A DNA stretch of 64,000 nt from Dryomyza anilis. Taxonomy: Eukaryota > Arthropoda > Insecta > Diptera > Dryomyzidae. The stretch's first letter is position 1. Each line of letters begins with the position of its first letter. Below the pieces are notes generated by a model. That model saw only the letters and a list, made by a program, of their open reading frames with translations. It was not told the DNA's origin and ran no database searches. The position numbers and the translations under genes were made by a program. The stretch spans positions 8,931,852-8,995,851 of the forward strand of contig OX638136.1 in assembly GCA_951804985.1 (NCBI GenBank), in the 5' to 3' direction. Below are positions 33,503 to 45,974 of this stretch, piece after piece.

Positions 33503-34158
33503 TGTTGCGGGCTCCAGGGGTCTTTTGTACTTGCCTTTATTAATGAAACCGTCAGTGACAATATTCCCTCGAAGTCCACAATTCTTTCCTAACAATTATT
33601 ATTAAATAAAAACGCAAGGATATTTTAGACTTGCTTTATACTTTTATTAATTATTTTTAAGTATTTTTACAAGCTTGAGTTTGAACTGAAAACACGTCTG
33701 CACTCTAAGGCAGTTAAAATCATAATGCTTAAAAACTAAACTTAACCTCTACTCATCACCTCGGTATCGTGCGACTCACGAACCCCTTGCTTATACTTAT
33801 TTCAAAAAACACAACTCATAAATGCAAGCAAGCCTATTCTTAAATCTACGTACTACTAAAAACCTCATGAACCCCACATCAGATATTTACTAATATTGTG
33901 AAATCATTAACTGAGAAAATTCCAATGTGCTAAATTCTTAATTGGTTCCCATGCTTTTAAGTTGCTTTTAAGTAGACTTAATTTTATCTCCTGAAAGTAT
34001 GCACTATAAACATTATGTACTTGTTCCAGTTACATTGTAGACGTTATGTTAAGTTAACATGCATCTGTTATTGTGCTTTTAGATTTGAACTTTATGTGCA
34101 TACTGGTTATGTGCAGGCTTTCTTAAATACAACAAAAAAACGTTTCTGATTCACAAGA
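33503..34158 (-). repeat. 5' LTR of the full-length 17.6-like element
   Basis: About 655 bp. Minus-strand 5' end near 34158 (the outermost TG is altered: CACAAGA instead of CACAACA on the plus strand), 3' end CCGCAACA at 33503. Nearly identical to the split 3' LTR, so the insertion is not very old, despite coding decay. Confidence 0.85.
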
Positions 34159-34967
<809 letters not shown>

Positions 34968-35486
34968 TGTTGTAAGACAACATAGTGTGTTTTGGTATGT
35001 CACTATACGTTGATATTATAAACGTATCGTGACCTACTTCACGATGACTACCTTATGCAGTTATCGTGAAGTTGGTGTAAGGTGTGATGGAGGGCTTACG
35101 TATCAAAGTTCAGTATTGGCGAAGCTGGGTCAAACCAGCGGTGGCGTGATTGGCTAGAGTGAAATTTGCGCACAGAACTCTGCCGAAACATGTTAGATTT
35201 GGAACATACCTCCATATAATAGTTTAAGTTAGATTTTAAGTCAGTTGTTAGTTGTGAGTTAGAGTTATAATTTGGACGTTGAAGACGTGTTACTTAATAA
35301 TGTTAATATTAAAATAGAACTTTAGTTTTAATAAAAGTATGTCTTAGAAGAAAAGACTTGTTTAAATTATTTTGATTAATAGAAAAAGAACTACAACGTT
35401 AGACATTTGGGTATGACATCATGGATAAGTATAAAAGGAACGTTGCGACATTTGGTTACACGCCAAGGCAACTTTTAGTTACAACA
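34968..35486 (+). repeat. 3' LTR of the sister Gypsy element
   Basis: 519 bp with perfect 8-bp terminal inverted repeats TGTTGTAA...TTACAACA, directly after a polypurine tract. The right end abuts the gag-protease coding sequence of another Gypsy family at 35487, the expected integration boundary. Sequence differs from the LTR at 33503-34158 although the adjacent internal region is homologous, so the two families have diverged mainly in the LTR. Confidence 0.7.
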
Positions 35487-36640
35487 AGCCTTCGCTCGCC
35501 TCCGTGATGGAGCATGTACACACTTCATTTTCTCTTCTTGTTAAATGGATCGGAATGGAATGATTGCCATATTGCAGCTCCACTCTAAACAATGCGAGTG
35601 AGTCGACACCCAAATTTAATTGATCACATGCGTCTCTTAATACCAGTAGCCGCGGAAGCTCAGTGGTTAGTGCGTTGGACTGCGAGCCGAAAGGTCCCCG
35701 GTTCAAGCCTGGACTGGGAATAACAACATCTTTTCAAAGAAATATTTTTCTATACCGCGCTACCTCTTGGCAGTAAATGGCAAACCTACGAGAGTAAAAC
35801 ATTGCCTATGAAAAGCTCTCACCCGCCGTTCGGATTCGGCAATAAACTGTAGGTCCAATTTGAGTACAAATATAACACGCACAACTCAAATGGTGAGAGA
35901 GCTCGGCCGAAGTTCTATACAGGACTGTAGCGCCAAACTATTATTATTACGCAGCGCTTTTATCCTATTGTGACTTATACTTTCATCTTCTTATTGACAT
36001 GTTTTACTGCTCCGTCGGCCATTTTTACTGTTGTGCTACCATACGCGTCCTTTCTATGTCGTTGTAGCGAATCGTTCGCTTACGAAACTTCTTGTTGCAC
36101 CTGTGCCTATTATCGCTTTAGTTTCTTCGCCACCCAGGCATATAATCTGGTGCCGTAATCTGCGTGCCGCATCGCGTTTAGAAAAGCAACCACGTAGAAA
36201 CGAATCCCTTTGTCGTTGGCGTCGCTGTCGGATCTCGTCTTCTATACCTTCAAAGTAGTGAGGTGGTATGAAGAATTTTAGTAGGTCGTTCTTAAAGGTT
36301 CTTCAATCAACCCATTGTCGATTGCAGCTGCGATACCATATCAATGCATTATCGCGCAGCAACTCGGGCATGTAAAGTGGCGGCTGGTCGATGGAAACGT
36401 TATACATCCGGGCCAGTTCTACTACGCGTTCGATTAACGCTATTGGATCTCGACCACCCTCATACTTTACCGACCATCTCTTTACCTTGTCCATAACAGA
36501 CATGTCTCGAAAGAACGTATCATTTGTTGCAGGCATCATCGTTGGCTGTTGCCAGTACATCTTCCATGCAGATCATCTTGATTCATAAGCCATTTTTCTG
36601 ATTCTTGCTGCGTACTCAGCATTTTACCTATACGTCGAGA
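35487..36640 (-). pseudogene. Gypsy-B gag-protease fragment
   Basis: Minus strand. 36303-36560 encodes gag ('MDKVKRWSVKYEGGRDPIAL', 'RMYNVSIDQPPLYMPELL'), clearly related to the gag at 61512. The frame decays, then a protease box 'IIGTGATRSFVSERF' is readable near 36080-36140; the catalytic Asp of DTGA reads Gly here. After the SINE at 35647-35949 the protease continues as 'LVLRDACDQLNLGVDSLAL' (35479-35706 frame), matching the C-terminal half of the protease at 62126. N-terminal gag sequence reaches about 36640. Cut at 35486 by an LTR. Confidence 0.75.
35647..35949 (+). mobile_element. tRNA-derived SINE inside the Gypsy-B protease
   Basis: Starts TAGCCGCGGAAGCTCAGTGG; B box GGTTCAAGCC; ends CGCCAAACTATTATTATT. 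Interrupts protease coding sequence between the 'MADGA' region and 'LVLRDACDQ', with no obvious target duplication. Confidence 0.88.
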
Positions 36641-36699
36641 TTTTGCAAAAATCGAGTCAAAGTTGCAAAAAAAAGCCATTTTTGGTACTTTATATCGCA

Positions 36700-37720
36700 A
36701 GTTATCGCACGATTTCGACATGTAGCAGATGCAAACTTTATCTCAAAATAAATATGAACCTTTCCCTACGGATAATGGGAAAAAATGTGGGTCCAGATAT
36801 TAGTTTTTGCAAAAACTCAAAATTAAAAATGTGTGCCGAGGGAGTAATTTATATCAATTCTCTTATAAAACATTTTAATATTAGTTCGCAATGTGTTTGC
36901 TGCGAAATTTCTAAAAAAAATGTTGTAGAATTCTTTGCTTAAAAAAATTATATGTAATCGGATTTTCCATAATTTTCCGAGTTATCGATTGTTTCGCAGT
37001 TGAATAAAATAAATATTGGTTGCTACAACCTAATATAATTAACTATCTGTTAAATCAACTAAATATTGGTTATGTCTCATTTTGAATTTAGTTGCCGTAG
37101 CAATGGAAATAAAAAAAATTGAAAATGGATAAAAAGTTTGTTTCCTCAATCAATGTTGCAGTAGCTTCAACTAATAGTTGGTTACGCTTCATACTATTGT
37201 TCACCATAAATGAATTTCGGTTGAGTCTAACTACATTTGATAGAAGCAAATAAATATTCGATGAAACAACTGAACGCCAAGCTAATATTTTTTTGTGTGT
37301 TTCTATTGCTTTTCGAGAACGAGTGAAAAAAAAAAATGTTTTTCAAAGAAAAAGTGAGAATTTTTTATCGTTTGCAAAATATAAAAATGATCGCAATTCC
37401 AATATCTTTAGAAATACAAATGAAATACAAAAATGTTGATATATGTATAGTATGCTGTAGCGATCCATAAGGGTTTTTTTCTTTAATTTTCACAATTCAT
37501 ATGCGTCACGAAAATAGTCCCAAATCTGCCATTCATTAAAATAAAATGTTCAATATATATTACTACAAAAGTCGCGACAAAACAATATTATAAATTTAAA
37601 TTTAATAATGAGTAGCTGTAGGGTGTCGCATTTTTTTATTTTTCATGTCAAATTTTCAGTTCAGTCGCTCAGAAGCATTCGTTGACGACGGATGTATATT
37701 TGTTTTTTTTTTAACCCATT
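36700..37720. other. no gene; inverted-repeat-bounded unknown element
   Basis: Contains the left arm (about 36826-36912) of an inverted repeat whose right arm is at about 38272-38362 ('GTTCGCAATGTGTTTGCTG' and its complement). Between 37000 and 37290 the motif AACTAAATATTGGTTA and variants recur. No coding signal. Confidence 0.5.
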
Positions 37721-38220
37721 AAAGCCTGCCGAATCAGATAAACACCAGGAGATTACGCAGTGCAATTTTCCCCATAAAGCGTACATCAGATGCTAAGAAT
37801 TTTGTTCGATTTTGCATCTAGCTCCACTACATTAAATATGTATGAAATGTTATATAATAATAATAATAATAGTTTAGCGCTACAGTCCTGTATAGAACTT
37901 CGGCCGAGCTCTCTCACCATTTTGAGCTGTGCGTGTTATATTTGTACTCAAAGTGGTGGGACCTACAGTTTATTGCCGAATCCAAACGGCGGGTGAGAGC
38001 TTTTCATAGGCAATGGTTTTACTCTCGTAGGTTTGCCATTTACTGACGAGAGGTAACGCGGTATAGAAAATGTTTCTATGAAAAGATGTTGTTAACCCCA
38101 GTCCAGGCTTGAACCGGGGACCTTTCGGCTCGCAGTCCAACGCACTAATCACTGAGCCACCGCGGCTATCTCTGCGTGCAATTCCCTCCATTTTAATCAA
38201 ATATTTCATAAACAAATTTA
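37721..38220. repeat. dispersed repeat (as at 18605), split by a SINE
   Basis: Left part 37721-37855 and right part 38169-38220 match 18605-18800 continuously when the SINE is removed. Confidence 0.75.
37856..38168 (-). mobile_element. tRNA-derived SINE, reverse orientation
   Basis: Full-length copy in reverse: (AATAAT)n tail at 37856, B-box complement GGCTTGAACC near 38107, end CGCGGCTA at 38168. The unoccupied site at 18748 reads GTTATATCTCTG; here it reads GTTATAT|SINE|TCTCTG, so at most 1-3 bp can be a target duplication. Confidence 0.88.
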
Positions 38221-38368
38221 AAAAAAAAATATTCCAATAAATTTCAGTAAGATAAAGTTTAAAATATTTTTTTGGAATTTTGACAGCAAACACATTGCGA
38301 ACTAATATTAAAATGTTTTTTAAGAGAACTTAGAGAATTGTGATAAATTACTCTCTCAACACACTTTT

Positions 38369-39130
38369 TATACCCTACACCTATGAGGTACAGGGTATAT
38401 TAACTTTGTGCATATATTGTAACGCCCCTTAGGAGGCGTGTCCGGTATGGAAAAGTATATATATTCTTGATCAGCATCACTACCCGAGTCCGTTTAGTCC
38501 GTCTGTCTGTCCGTCTTGCTGCCCGAATACAGAATAACTTGAGAAATACTGATCAGAATGCGATGAAATTTCGTTTCAATATATTTTAGCCAAAAGTAGA
38601 AACTGAGTTTGAAAATGAGCCAAATCGGTAGCCAATATTTTCTTCAACTTTTACTGCACTAATATTTATAGGGCATTGTAGTTAAAAATAAAAATGTAAG
38701 ACGGAATTAGATTCATATAACAAAGTTGGAGGCACTTACGTTATATACATATATATTTAGTAGATCATTTTTAATAGTTTATTCAAAGGTCTCTAAATGT
38801 TTCTATACACATTTCGTGAAAAAGTAAAACTAACATTTAATGGACTAAAATCATAAAACACTGACGTCAGTAATAATGAATTACCTGCTTTTTGACTTTT
38901 AACAAATTCGCAATTGTTTGAAAATTACGTCACTTTCGACTAATAACAAAATTCGGCAAAATTAGTAATTTGTTCCTCCCTGTCTTTATTCATATCATTT
39001 CTACATAATTTTAATGTGCTAATACGAACTGCGTTTTTAGTTTTTTACATATACGTAAAGTTTCAGTTCAGTGGTTAGAATAGAATGCGATTTCGTCTCA
39101 ATATATTTTAGCCAAAAGTAGGAACTGAAT
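38369..39130 (+). mobile_element. DINE-1/Helentron-like repeat
   Basis: 5' end TATACCCT(38369)...AGGGTATA(38392), then 'CGGTATGGAAAAGTATATATA', 'TTCTTGATCAGCATCA', 'GTCCGTCTGTCTGTCCGTC'. This order is diagnostic of the DINE-1/INE-1 group of non-autonomous Helentrons, abundant in higher flies. The 3' end is not certain. Confidence 0.7.
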
Positions 39131-39139
39131 TTGAAAATG

Positions 39140-40760
39140 AGCCAAATCGGTCAACGGACACGCCCACCTCCCATACATGTCACTTTTATATAACTCTTTC
39201 GGAACTAATAACTCGAAAAGTATTCAAGGTATAGTTATAAAATTTAAAACGTATTATTAGAATTCACCTAAGAATACGTAGTTCAAAAATGGGCGTGATA
39301 CGCCCACTTTTTTTTTAATTATTTCCCGGGTTTTCATAGTGGAAATTTGATCCGTAAATTATTAAAATGAAATCTATGACATATTAGCCTTTCAAAATTT
39401 TAAATATAGGCGTGGTCAGCCCAATTATATTTTAATTTTTTTTTTTAGATTTTTTAAACTTTTATATACATTTTTTAATTTATGGGGATATAAGACGTAA
39501 ATTTCTGATATATGAATAATATTCTGAGGGGAGGTTCAGAATAATTAAAAACTTTAAAATTAATGTATGCAATTAAATATCCCACATTAATATCCCCACC
39601 AAGGGTGTAGCGATGGCCATTTTTGCTAAAATTCTGAGTACGCATCAAGAATCAGGAGACCGAAATCTACAAGAAATGATAAGTTTCATTTCTGTGGACG
39701 CCAACAACCCCCAATTTGTAGGATTAAATTTTTGGGACATAAAAGCGATTAGTACTTCATCACCTTCATCCCAACATTGGGCTAAGACGGCACCAATACC
39801 ATACTGTATAGAGAAGGAACGTGTAAAGTCAGGGTTATGAAACACAGGTGCACTGCAATGACTTGCTTTTAGTTTTTGAAACGCTGACATACCATCATAG
39901 TTCCATTTAAACTTTATGCTTTTCTTAAGCATGTCTGTGAGTGGTGTGGTTATTGATGAAAAGTTTTTTACAAATCTTCTGTACCACCCACAAACACCCA
40001 AGAATCTACGAAGATGTTTTACTGAAGTGGGCGAAGGAAAATCACGAATTGAAACAACTTTATCTGGATCAGTGCTGTTCGTTCCATGACCTATGACATG
40101 ACCCAAATACTTCATTTATTTAAGCAAAAATTTACTCTTTTCGATGTAAATGGTCAAGTCTGCACGCTTCATACAAATAGCAATTTCTTGTAGCAGTAGT
40201 ACATGTTCGTCGAATGTTTCCGTAAATAAAAGGAAGTCATCAAAGTAAATAAATACTTTAGTTCGCAATTGTGCCGGTACAACTTTGTCTATTAATCGCG
40301 ACATTTGTATAAATCGCGACATTACATAAACCGAATGGCATTGTTACAAACTGATAAAGCGGCCGATTTGGCACAGTAAAAGTTGTCTTATTCCTTGACC
40401 CCTCATCTAACGGAATTTGCCAGAAGGCATTTTTAAGGTCTAAACTAGTAATAAATTGAGCCTTAGGGAGCGTACTGAGAATGCCTTCGATCAGCGGTAA
40501 GGGAGTAAGCATCCTTAACCGTAACGCCATTATTTTTGCGCGCATCGAGACAAACGAATTTTCACCGGTTTTACTATGAGCGCTACAGGAGATAACCATG
40601 TTCTCTGAGACTCTTCAATTACTCCTAACGAAAGCATTCGTTCGATTTCAGCGAACAACAATTTTTCAACAGCAGGGGAAATAGAAAAATGTCTCTGCTT
40701 GATGGGTTTACTGTTACCAACATCAATGGCATGAGTTACTAAATTGGTTTGACCTAAGCC
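39140..40760 (-). pseudogene. Gypsy RT/RNase H block A
   Basis: Minus strand. 40258-40599 encodes 'SLDLKNAFWQIPLDEGS' and 'TMPFGLCNV'. 40116-40322 holds 'VFIYFDDFLLF', the catalytic box. 39645-40115 has 'MKYLGHVIGHG', 'HLRRFLGVCGWYRRFVKNFS' and RNase H 'YGIGAVLAQCWDEGDE'. A stop separates the 40116 and 40115 frames and a frameshift lies near 40300. A short plus-strand gag-like piece ('FAKILSTHQESGD', 39613-39660), related to the minus-strand gag at 36640, is fused to the RNase H end. Blocks B and C are copies. Confidence 0.8.
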
Positions 40761-41394
40761 CTGTTTTGAAAATGAAGGAAATAAAATCTGGTTTATCTGT
40801 AATAATTGCGGAACATAACATTTTTCTTTTAATCTTAATCTTTTTCCAAAACTTTCTGAATCGTAAAGTTAATCTTTTTATTTTCTTAACACATTTCATT
40901 CACATTAAAAATTCTATTTATAACTTCATAGTATTCTCTAACTCTAACATGCAATGGTTTAAAAATTCTTAAATAAATATTATTTTCTTTCACATCTAAA
41001 TTATTTAATATCGGGAGAATTTTGCAGCCAGTGGACTCCTCTGTTTAGGTGTCAATTGAACGTGTGACGATTAATTTTTTTTTGAGTTATTATATTTTGT
41101 ACAGTGAGGCTTGAACACTCAGAAAAAAAAATCCTATAATAAATTAAAACGACGACTATTGATTCAATAGTACACGCAATAATAGTTTTTCTTTTAAATT
41201 CAATAGTTTTTCTAGTTTTTTGTACTATTGTATTATCAAAAAATACTCCATATTAAATCAATAGAACAACCAATTGATTTTATGGTATTTTTAATATGAA
41301 TTATGAAGAATTTACTAAATTTAATATACATTAATTTTTAATAATGTATCTCATTGAATGTACTATTAAATTAATATGACCAACATATTGTTAT
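40761..41394. other. no gene seen
   Basis: AT-rich, with 'CAATAGT' direct and inverted motifs at 41150-41270. Partly absent from blocks B and C (deleted between about 40695 and 41275). Confidence 0.5.
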
Positions 41395-41748
41395 GTGTTT
41401 TACTTCCCAGTATACCACGACTCGGAGCCTCCAGTGTATCGAACAATTCTAGAAGTGGCTTCGAGAAAAAAAATCGATCTCGTTATTATATCGAAACTAA
41501 TTTTTAATGATTTTTGTATTCAATTGTTTAGAAGGTTTCTGAAATGTCTACGAGAAAAAAACATTGATCTCGTTGTTACATCGAAACCAATTTTTAAAGA
41601 TTTTCGCATTCAGTTGTACGTCCTTTCAGGTACATGCCTGCTTTCTTCTGCTGGATATAATTTTGGTCACGATATGCAGGTCCGAACAGTTGGAACACCC
41701 TTTTGCGTTCAAGTAATGTTAGTGTCCGCAAGAGTTAGGTCAATTTAA
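41395..41748 (+). repeat. repeat unit with internal ~93-bp direct duplication
   Basis: 'GAGAAAAAAAATCGATCTCG ... TTTTTAATGATTTTTGTATTC' is followed by a second similar unit ('GAGAAAAAAACATTGATCTC'). It is open over 117 codons but unassigned. Copies at 44362 and 45427. More likely repeat than gene. Confidence 0.55.
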
Positions 41749-42189
41749 TTATTATAAAAGCAACGATTTTCGTTTCTTTGTTAATACATTTTAGAACTCA
41801 TGATTGCGACTCGTCACCATGTGTCCAGTGACCTTTTCTTTATGGCTGTATTTACTTTTGTTTAAAATAAATAGAGTGGACCTTATTTTTTTATATTTTT
41901 ATGTTAATTTCACTTTATTTCATTGAAAATAAATGTATGAAAAAAGTAAGCTTTGAATTTTCATTTTTTATTTAATTTTCAGAAATGTATTTTTCAGAAA
42001 TATTGTCAGAAATATGTTCGTTCAGAAATTCAAAAAAATGTAAACACATGTTAAGTTCGTAGACTCATTTTCAAAAACTATATTGTTTAAATTGAAATTG
42101 AATATGAAAGTAATATACGACAAATTTATATAGAGTACCCAGTAGGAGCAACAATTCTAGAAAATAAAATGAAATGGAATATGATGATG
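41749..42189. other. no gene seen
   Basis: AT-rich, no supported feature. Confidence 0.6.
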
Positions 42190-42777
42190 GTTAGTAATTG
42201 TGTTACGAAATTAAATTCAATAGATAACAGTCGGGAAGGTTAGATCACATGGGAAATTTTAAGGTAGGTGTAATTATGATAGTTAGGATTATCAAAATTA
42301 TAGTCGGTCTAAGCCGACTATAAATACCCTACACATATGTGTGGTTACCATTCAAAGTGATATATAGGTCACCAGGGTATACGAATCCTGAAAATAACTA
42401 CAAACATTCGCTGAAGAATTTCCATTCATTTGATACCCATATTTACAAATGGGTAGGTGTACCGAATTTCGATTTTTTTTTTGTGAACCACAAGTCATTT
42501 TGCCGGAAAACATTGTTATCATGTATTTGAGCATGATATCAACATATATTTGACCAAAAAAGTTTACCTAAGCACGTATACATAAAAATTGATCTTTATA
42601 TGTACATTTTATATGAGGTATTTGAAAATAAGTGGTCGGATCATAGGTCACAATGGACCGATCTCGCGTAGGTATATTAGTAATCCAAGTTATAAGTTTC
42701 ATTTATCTAGCTCTTCAATTTTAAAAGTAGAAGGGATTTAAACAGACAGACAGACGGACATCGCTAAATCTACTCAG
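42190..42777 (-). mobile_element. DINE-1/Helentron-like repeat, 3' part
   Basis: Reverse complement of 48490-49040, including the hairpin TATAGTCGG...CCGACTATA (42300-42325). Ends at GACATCGCTAAATCTACTCAGGAG, where block B begins. Confidence 0.75.
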
Positions 42778-44240
42778 GAGCCAAATCGGCCAACGGACAC
42801 GCCCACCTCCCATACATGTCACTTTTATATAACTCTTTCGGAACTAATAACTCGAAAAGTATTCAAGGTATAGTTATAAAATTTAAAACGTATTATTAGA
42901 ATTCACCTAAGAATACGTAGTTCAAAAATGGGCGTGATACGCCCACTTTTTTTTTAATTATTTCCCGGGTTTTCATAGTGGAAATTTGATCCGTAAATTA
43001 TTAAAATGAAATCTATGACATATTAGCCTTTCAAAATTTTAAATATAGGCGTGGTCAGCCCAATTATATTTTAATTTTTTTTTTTAGATTTTTTAAACTT
43101 TTATATACATTTTTTAATTTATGGGGATATAAGACGTAAATTTCTGATATATGAATAATATTCTGAGGGGAGGTTCAGAATAATTAAAAACTTTAAAATT
43201 AATGTATGCAATTAAATATCCCACATTAATATCCCCACCAAGGGTGTAGCGATGGCCATTTTTGCTAAAATTCTGAGTACGCATCAAGAATCAGGAGACC
43301 GAAATCTACAAGAAATGATAAGTTTCATTTCTGTGGACGCCAACAACCCCCAATTTGTAGGATTAAATTTTTGGGACATAAAAGCGATTAGTACTTCATC
43401 ACCTTCATCCCAACATTGGGCTAAGACGGCACCAATACCATACTGTATAGAGAAGGAACGTGTAAAGTCAGGGTTATGAAACACAGGTGCACTGCAATGA
43501 CTTGCTTTTAGTTTTTGAAACGCTGACATACCATCATAGTTCCATTTAAACTTTATGCTTTTCTTAAGCATGTCTGTGAGTGGTGTGGTTATTGATGAAA
43601 AGTTTTTTACAAATCTTCTGTACCACCCACAAACACCCAAGAATCTACGAAGATGTTTTACTGAAGTGGGCGAAGGAAAATCACGAATTGAAACAACTTT
43701 ACCTGGATCAGTGCTGTTCGTTCCATGACCTATGACATGACCCAAATACTTCATTTATTTAAGCAAAAATTTACTCTTTTCGATGTAAATGGTCAAGTCT
43801 GCACGCTTCATACAAATAGCAATTTCTTGTAGCAGTAGTACATGTTCGTCGAATGTTTCCGTAAATAAAAGGAAGTCATCAAAGTAAATAAATACTTTAG
43901 TTCGCAATTGTGCCGGTACAACTTTGGCACAGTAAAAGTTGTCTTATTCCTTGACCCCTCATCTAACGGAATTTGCCAGAAGGCATTTTTAAGGTCTAAA
44001 CTAGTAATAAATTGAGCCTTAGGGAGCGTACTGAGAATGCCTTCGATCAGTGGTAAGGGGTAAGCATCCTTAACCGTAACGCCATTAATTTTGCGCGCAT
44101 CGAGACAAACGAATTTTCACCGGTTTTACTATGAGCGATACAGGAGATAACCATGTTCTCTGAGACTCCTAACGAAAGCATTCGTTCGATTTCAGCGAAC
44201 AACAATTTTCTACAGCAGGGGAAATAGAAAAATGTCTCTA
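42778..44240 (-). pseudogene. Gypsy RT/RNase H block B
   Basis: Essentially identical to block A from 39143 to 40250 (one substitution seen in the 43284-43754 frame). It then has an 80-bp deletion after GTGCCGGTACAACTTT, a short deletion near 44166, and a jump to repeat sequence after GAAAAATGTCTCT. The frame 43284-43754 encodes the same 'MKYLGHVIGHG ... RFLGVCGWYRRF' part. Confidence 0.8.
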
Positions 44241-44571
44241 TTTATTTTATGGTATTTTTAATATGAATTATGAAGAATTTACTAAATTTAATATACATTA
44301 ATTTTTAATAATGTATCTCATTGAATATACTATAAAATTAATGTTACCAACATATTGTTAAGTGTTTTACTTCCCAGTATACCACGACTCGGAGCCTCCA
44401 GTGTATCGAACAATTCTAGAAGTGGCTTCGAGAAAAAAAATCGATCTCGTTATTATATCGAAACTAATTTTTAATGATTTTTGTATTCAATTGTTTAGAA
44501 GGTTTCTGAAATGTCTACGAGAAAAAAACATTGATCTCGTTATATCGAAACCAATTTGTGTATCGAACAAT
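44241..44571 (+). repeat. copy of the 41275-41620 repeat
   Basis: Matches 41280-41590 and 45306-45620 closely. Confidence 0.7.
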
Positions 44572-44661
44572 TGAAATCCCTACTACTTTTAAAATTGAAG
44601 AGCTAGATAAATAAAACTTATAACTTAGATTACTAATATATCTACGCTGTATGTGCGAAAA
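44572..44661 (+). mobile_element. DINE-1-like fragment
   Basis: 'TTGAAATCCCTACTACTTTT ... TATGTGCGAAAAAATTGG' matches 48503-48597 in direct orientation. It joins block C at 44662. Confidence 0.75.
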
Positions 44662-45310
44662 AATTGGTTTTTTACAAATCTTCTGTACCACCCACAAACA
44701 CCCAAGAATCTACGAAGATGTTTTACTGAAGTGGGCGAAGGAAAATCACGAATTGAAACAACTTTACCTGGATCAGTGCTGTTCGTTCCATGACCTATGA
44801 CATGACCCAAATACTTCATTTATTTAAGCAAAAATTTACTCTTTTCGATGTAAATGGTCAAGTCTGCACGCTTCATACAAATAGCAATTTCTTGTAGCAG
44901 TAGTACATGTTCGTCGAATGTTTCCGTAAATAAAAGGAAGTCATCAAAGTAAATAAATACTTTAGTTCGCAATTGTGCCGGTACAACTTTGGCACAGTAA
45001 AAGTTGTCTTATTCCTTGACCCCTCATCTAACGGAATTTGCCAGAAGGCATTTTTAAGGTCTAAACTAGTAATAAATTGAGCCTTAGGGAGCGTACTGAG
45101 AATGCCTTCGATCAGTGGTAAGGGGTAAGCATCCTTAACCGTAACGCCATTAATTTTGCGCGCATCGAGACAAACGAATTTTCACCGGTTTTACTATGAG
45201 CGATACAGGAGATAACCATGTTCTCTGAGACTCCTAACGAAAGCATTCGTTCGATTTCAGCGAACAACAATTTTCTACAGCAGGGGAAATAGAAAAATGT
45301 CTCTATTTAT
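44662..45310 (-). pseudogene. Gypsy RT block C
   Basis: Copy of block B (43606-44240) with the same deletions, offset by about 1065 bp, so C was copied from B. Frame 44625-44819 retains 'MKYLGHVIGHG' and 'HLRRFLGVCGWYRRFVKN'. Confidence 0.8.
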
Positions 45311-45687
45311 TTTATGGTATTTTTAATATGAATTATGAAGAATTTACTAAATTTAATATACATTAATTTTTAATAATGTATCTCATTGAATATACTATAA
45401 AATTAATGTTACCAACATATTGTTAAGTGTTTTACTTCCCAGTATACCACGACTCGGAGCCTCCAGTGTATCGAACAATTCTAGAAGTGGCTTCGAGAAA
45501 AAAAATCGATCTCGTTATTATATCGAAACTAATTTTTAATGATTTTTGTATTCAATTGTTTAGAAGGTTTCTGAAATGTCTACGAGAAAAAAACATTGAT
45601 CTCGTTATATCGAAACCAATTTTTAAAGATTTTCGCATTCAGTTGTACGTCCTTTCAGGTACATGCCTGCTTTCTTCTGCTGAATAT
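45311..45687 (+). repeat. third copy of the 41275-41660 repeat
   Basis: Continues further than the copy at 44241 ('TTCAGTTGTACGTCC', 'CATGCCTGCTTTCTTCTGCT') before meeting DINE-1-like sequence. Confidence 0.7.
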
Positions 45688-45974
45688 AATTTTGGGTCAC
45701 AATGGACCGATCTCGCGTAGGTATATTAGTAATCTAAGTTATAAGTTTCATTTATCTAGCTCTTCAATTTTAAAAGTAGTAGGGATTTCAACAGACAGAA
45801 AGACAGACGGACGGACAGACAGACAGACGGACGGACATCGCTAAATCTACTCAGGAGGTCATGCTGATCAAGAATATATATACTTTTCCATACCGGAGAT
45901 GCTTCCTTCTGGGTGTTACAAACGGCGTACCAAACTGAATATACCCTTTCACTCTTTGTGTAGGGTATAAAAAT
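45688..45974 (-). mobile_element. DINE-1/Helentron-like repeat, 5' part
   Basis: Reverse complement of 48352-48620, ending TATACCCTTTCACTC...AGGGTATA near 45945-45970. Includes an expanded GACAGACGGACAGACAG stretch (45791-45837). Confidence 0.75.

Larger units (their letters stand above)
21247..34158 (-). mobile_element. 17.6-like Gypsy element, full-length but decayed
   Basis: Both LTRs are present (5' at 33503-34158, 3' at 21247-26397, the latter split by another transposon). LTR ends are TGTTG...CAACA. A polypurine tract AAGGGGGGAAGAA precedes the 3' LTR (26398-26418) and a primer-binding-like TGGCGAAGCCGGT follows the 5' LTR (33487-33499). Without the insertion the element is about 8.5 kb. 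Order on the minus strand: gag, a membrane-segment ORF, protease, RT, RNase H, integrase, a long non-coding 3' region where an env could once have been. It lies in the sister element; flanks TGAG/AGAG could be a 4-bp duplication with one mismatch. Confidence 0.85.

Noticed and set aside
38369..39130. Autonomous Helitron
   Set aside because: No Rep or helicase coding anywhere near the DINE-1-like copies.
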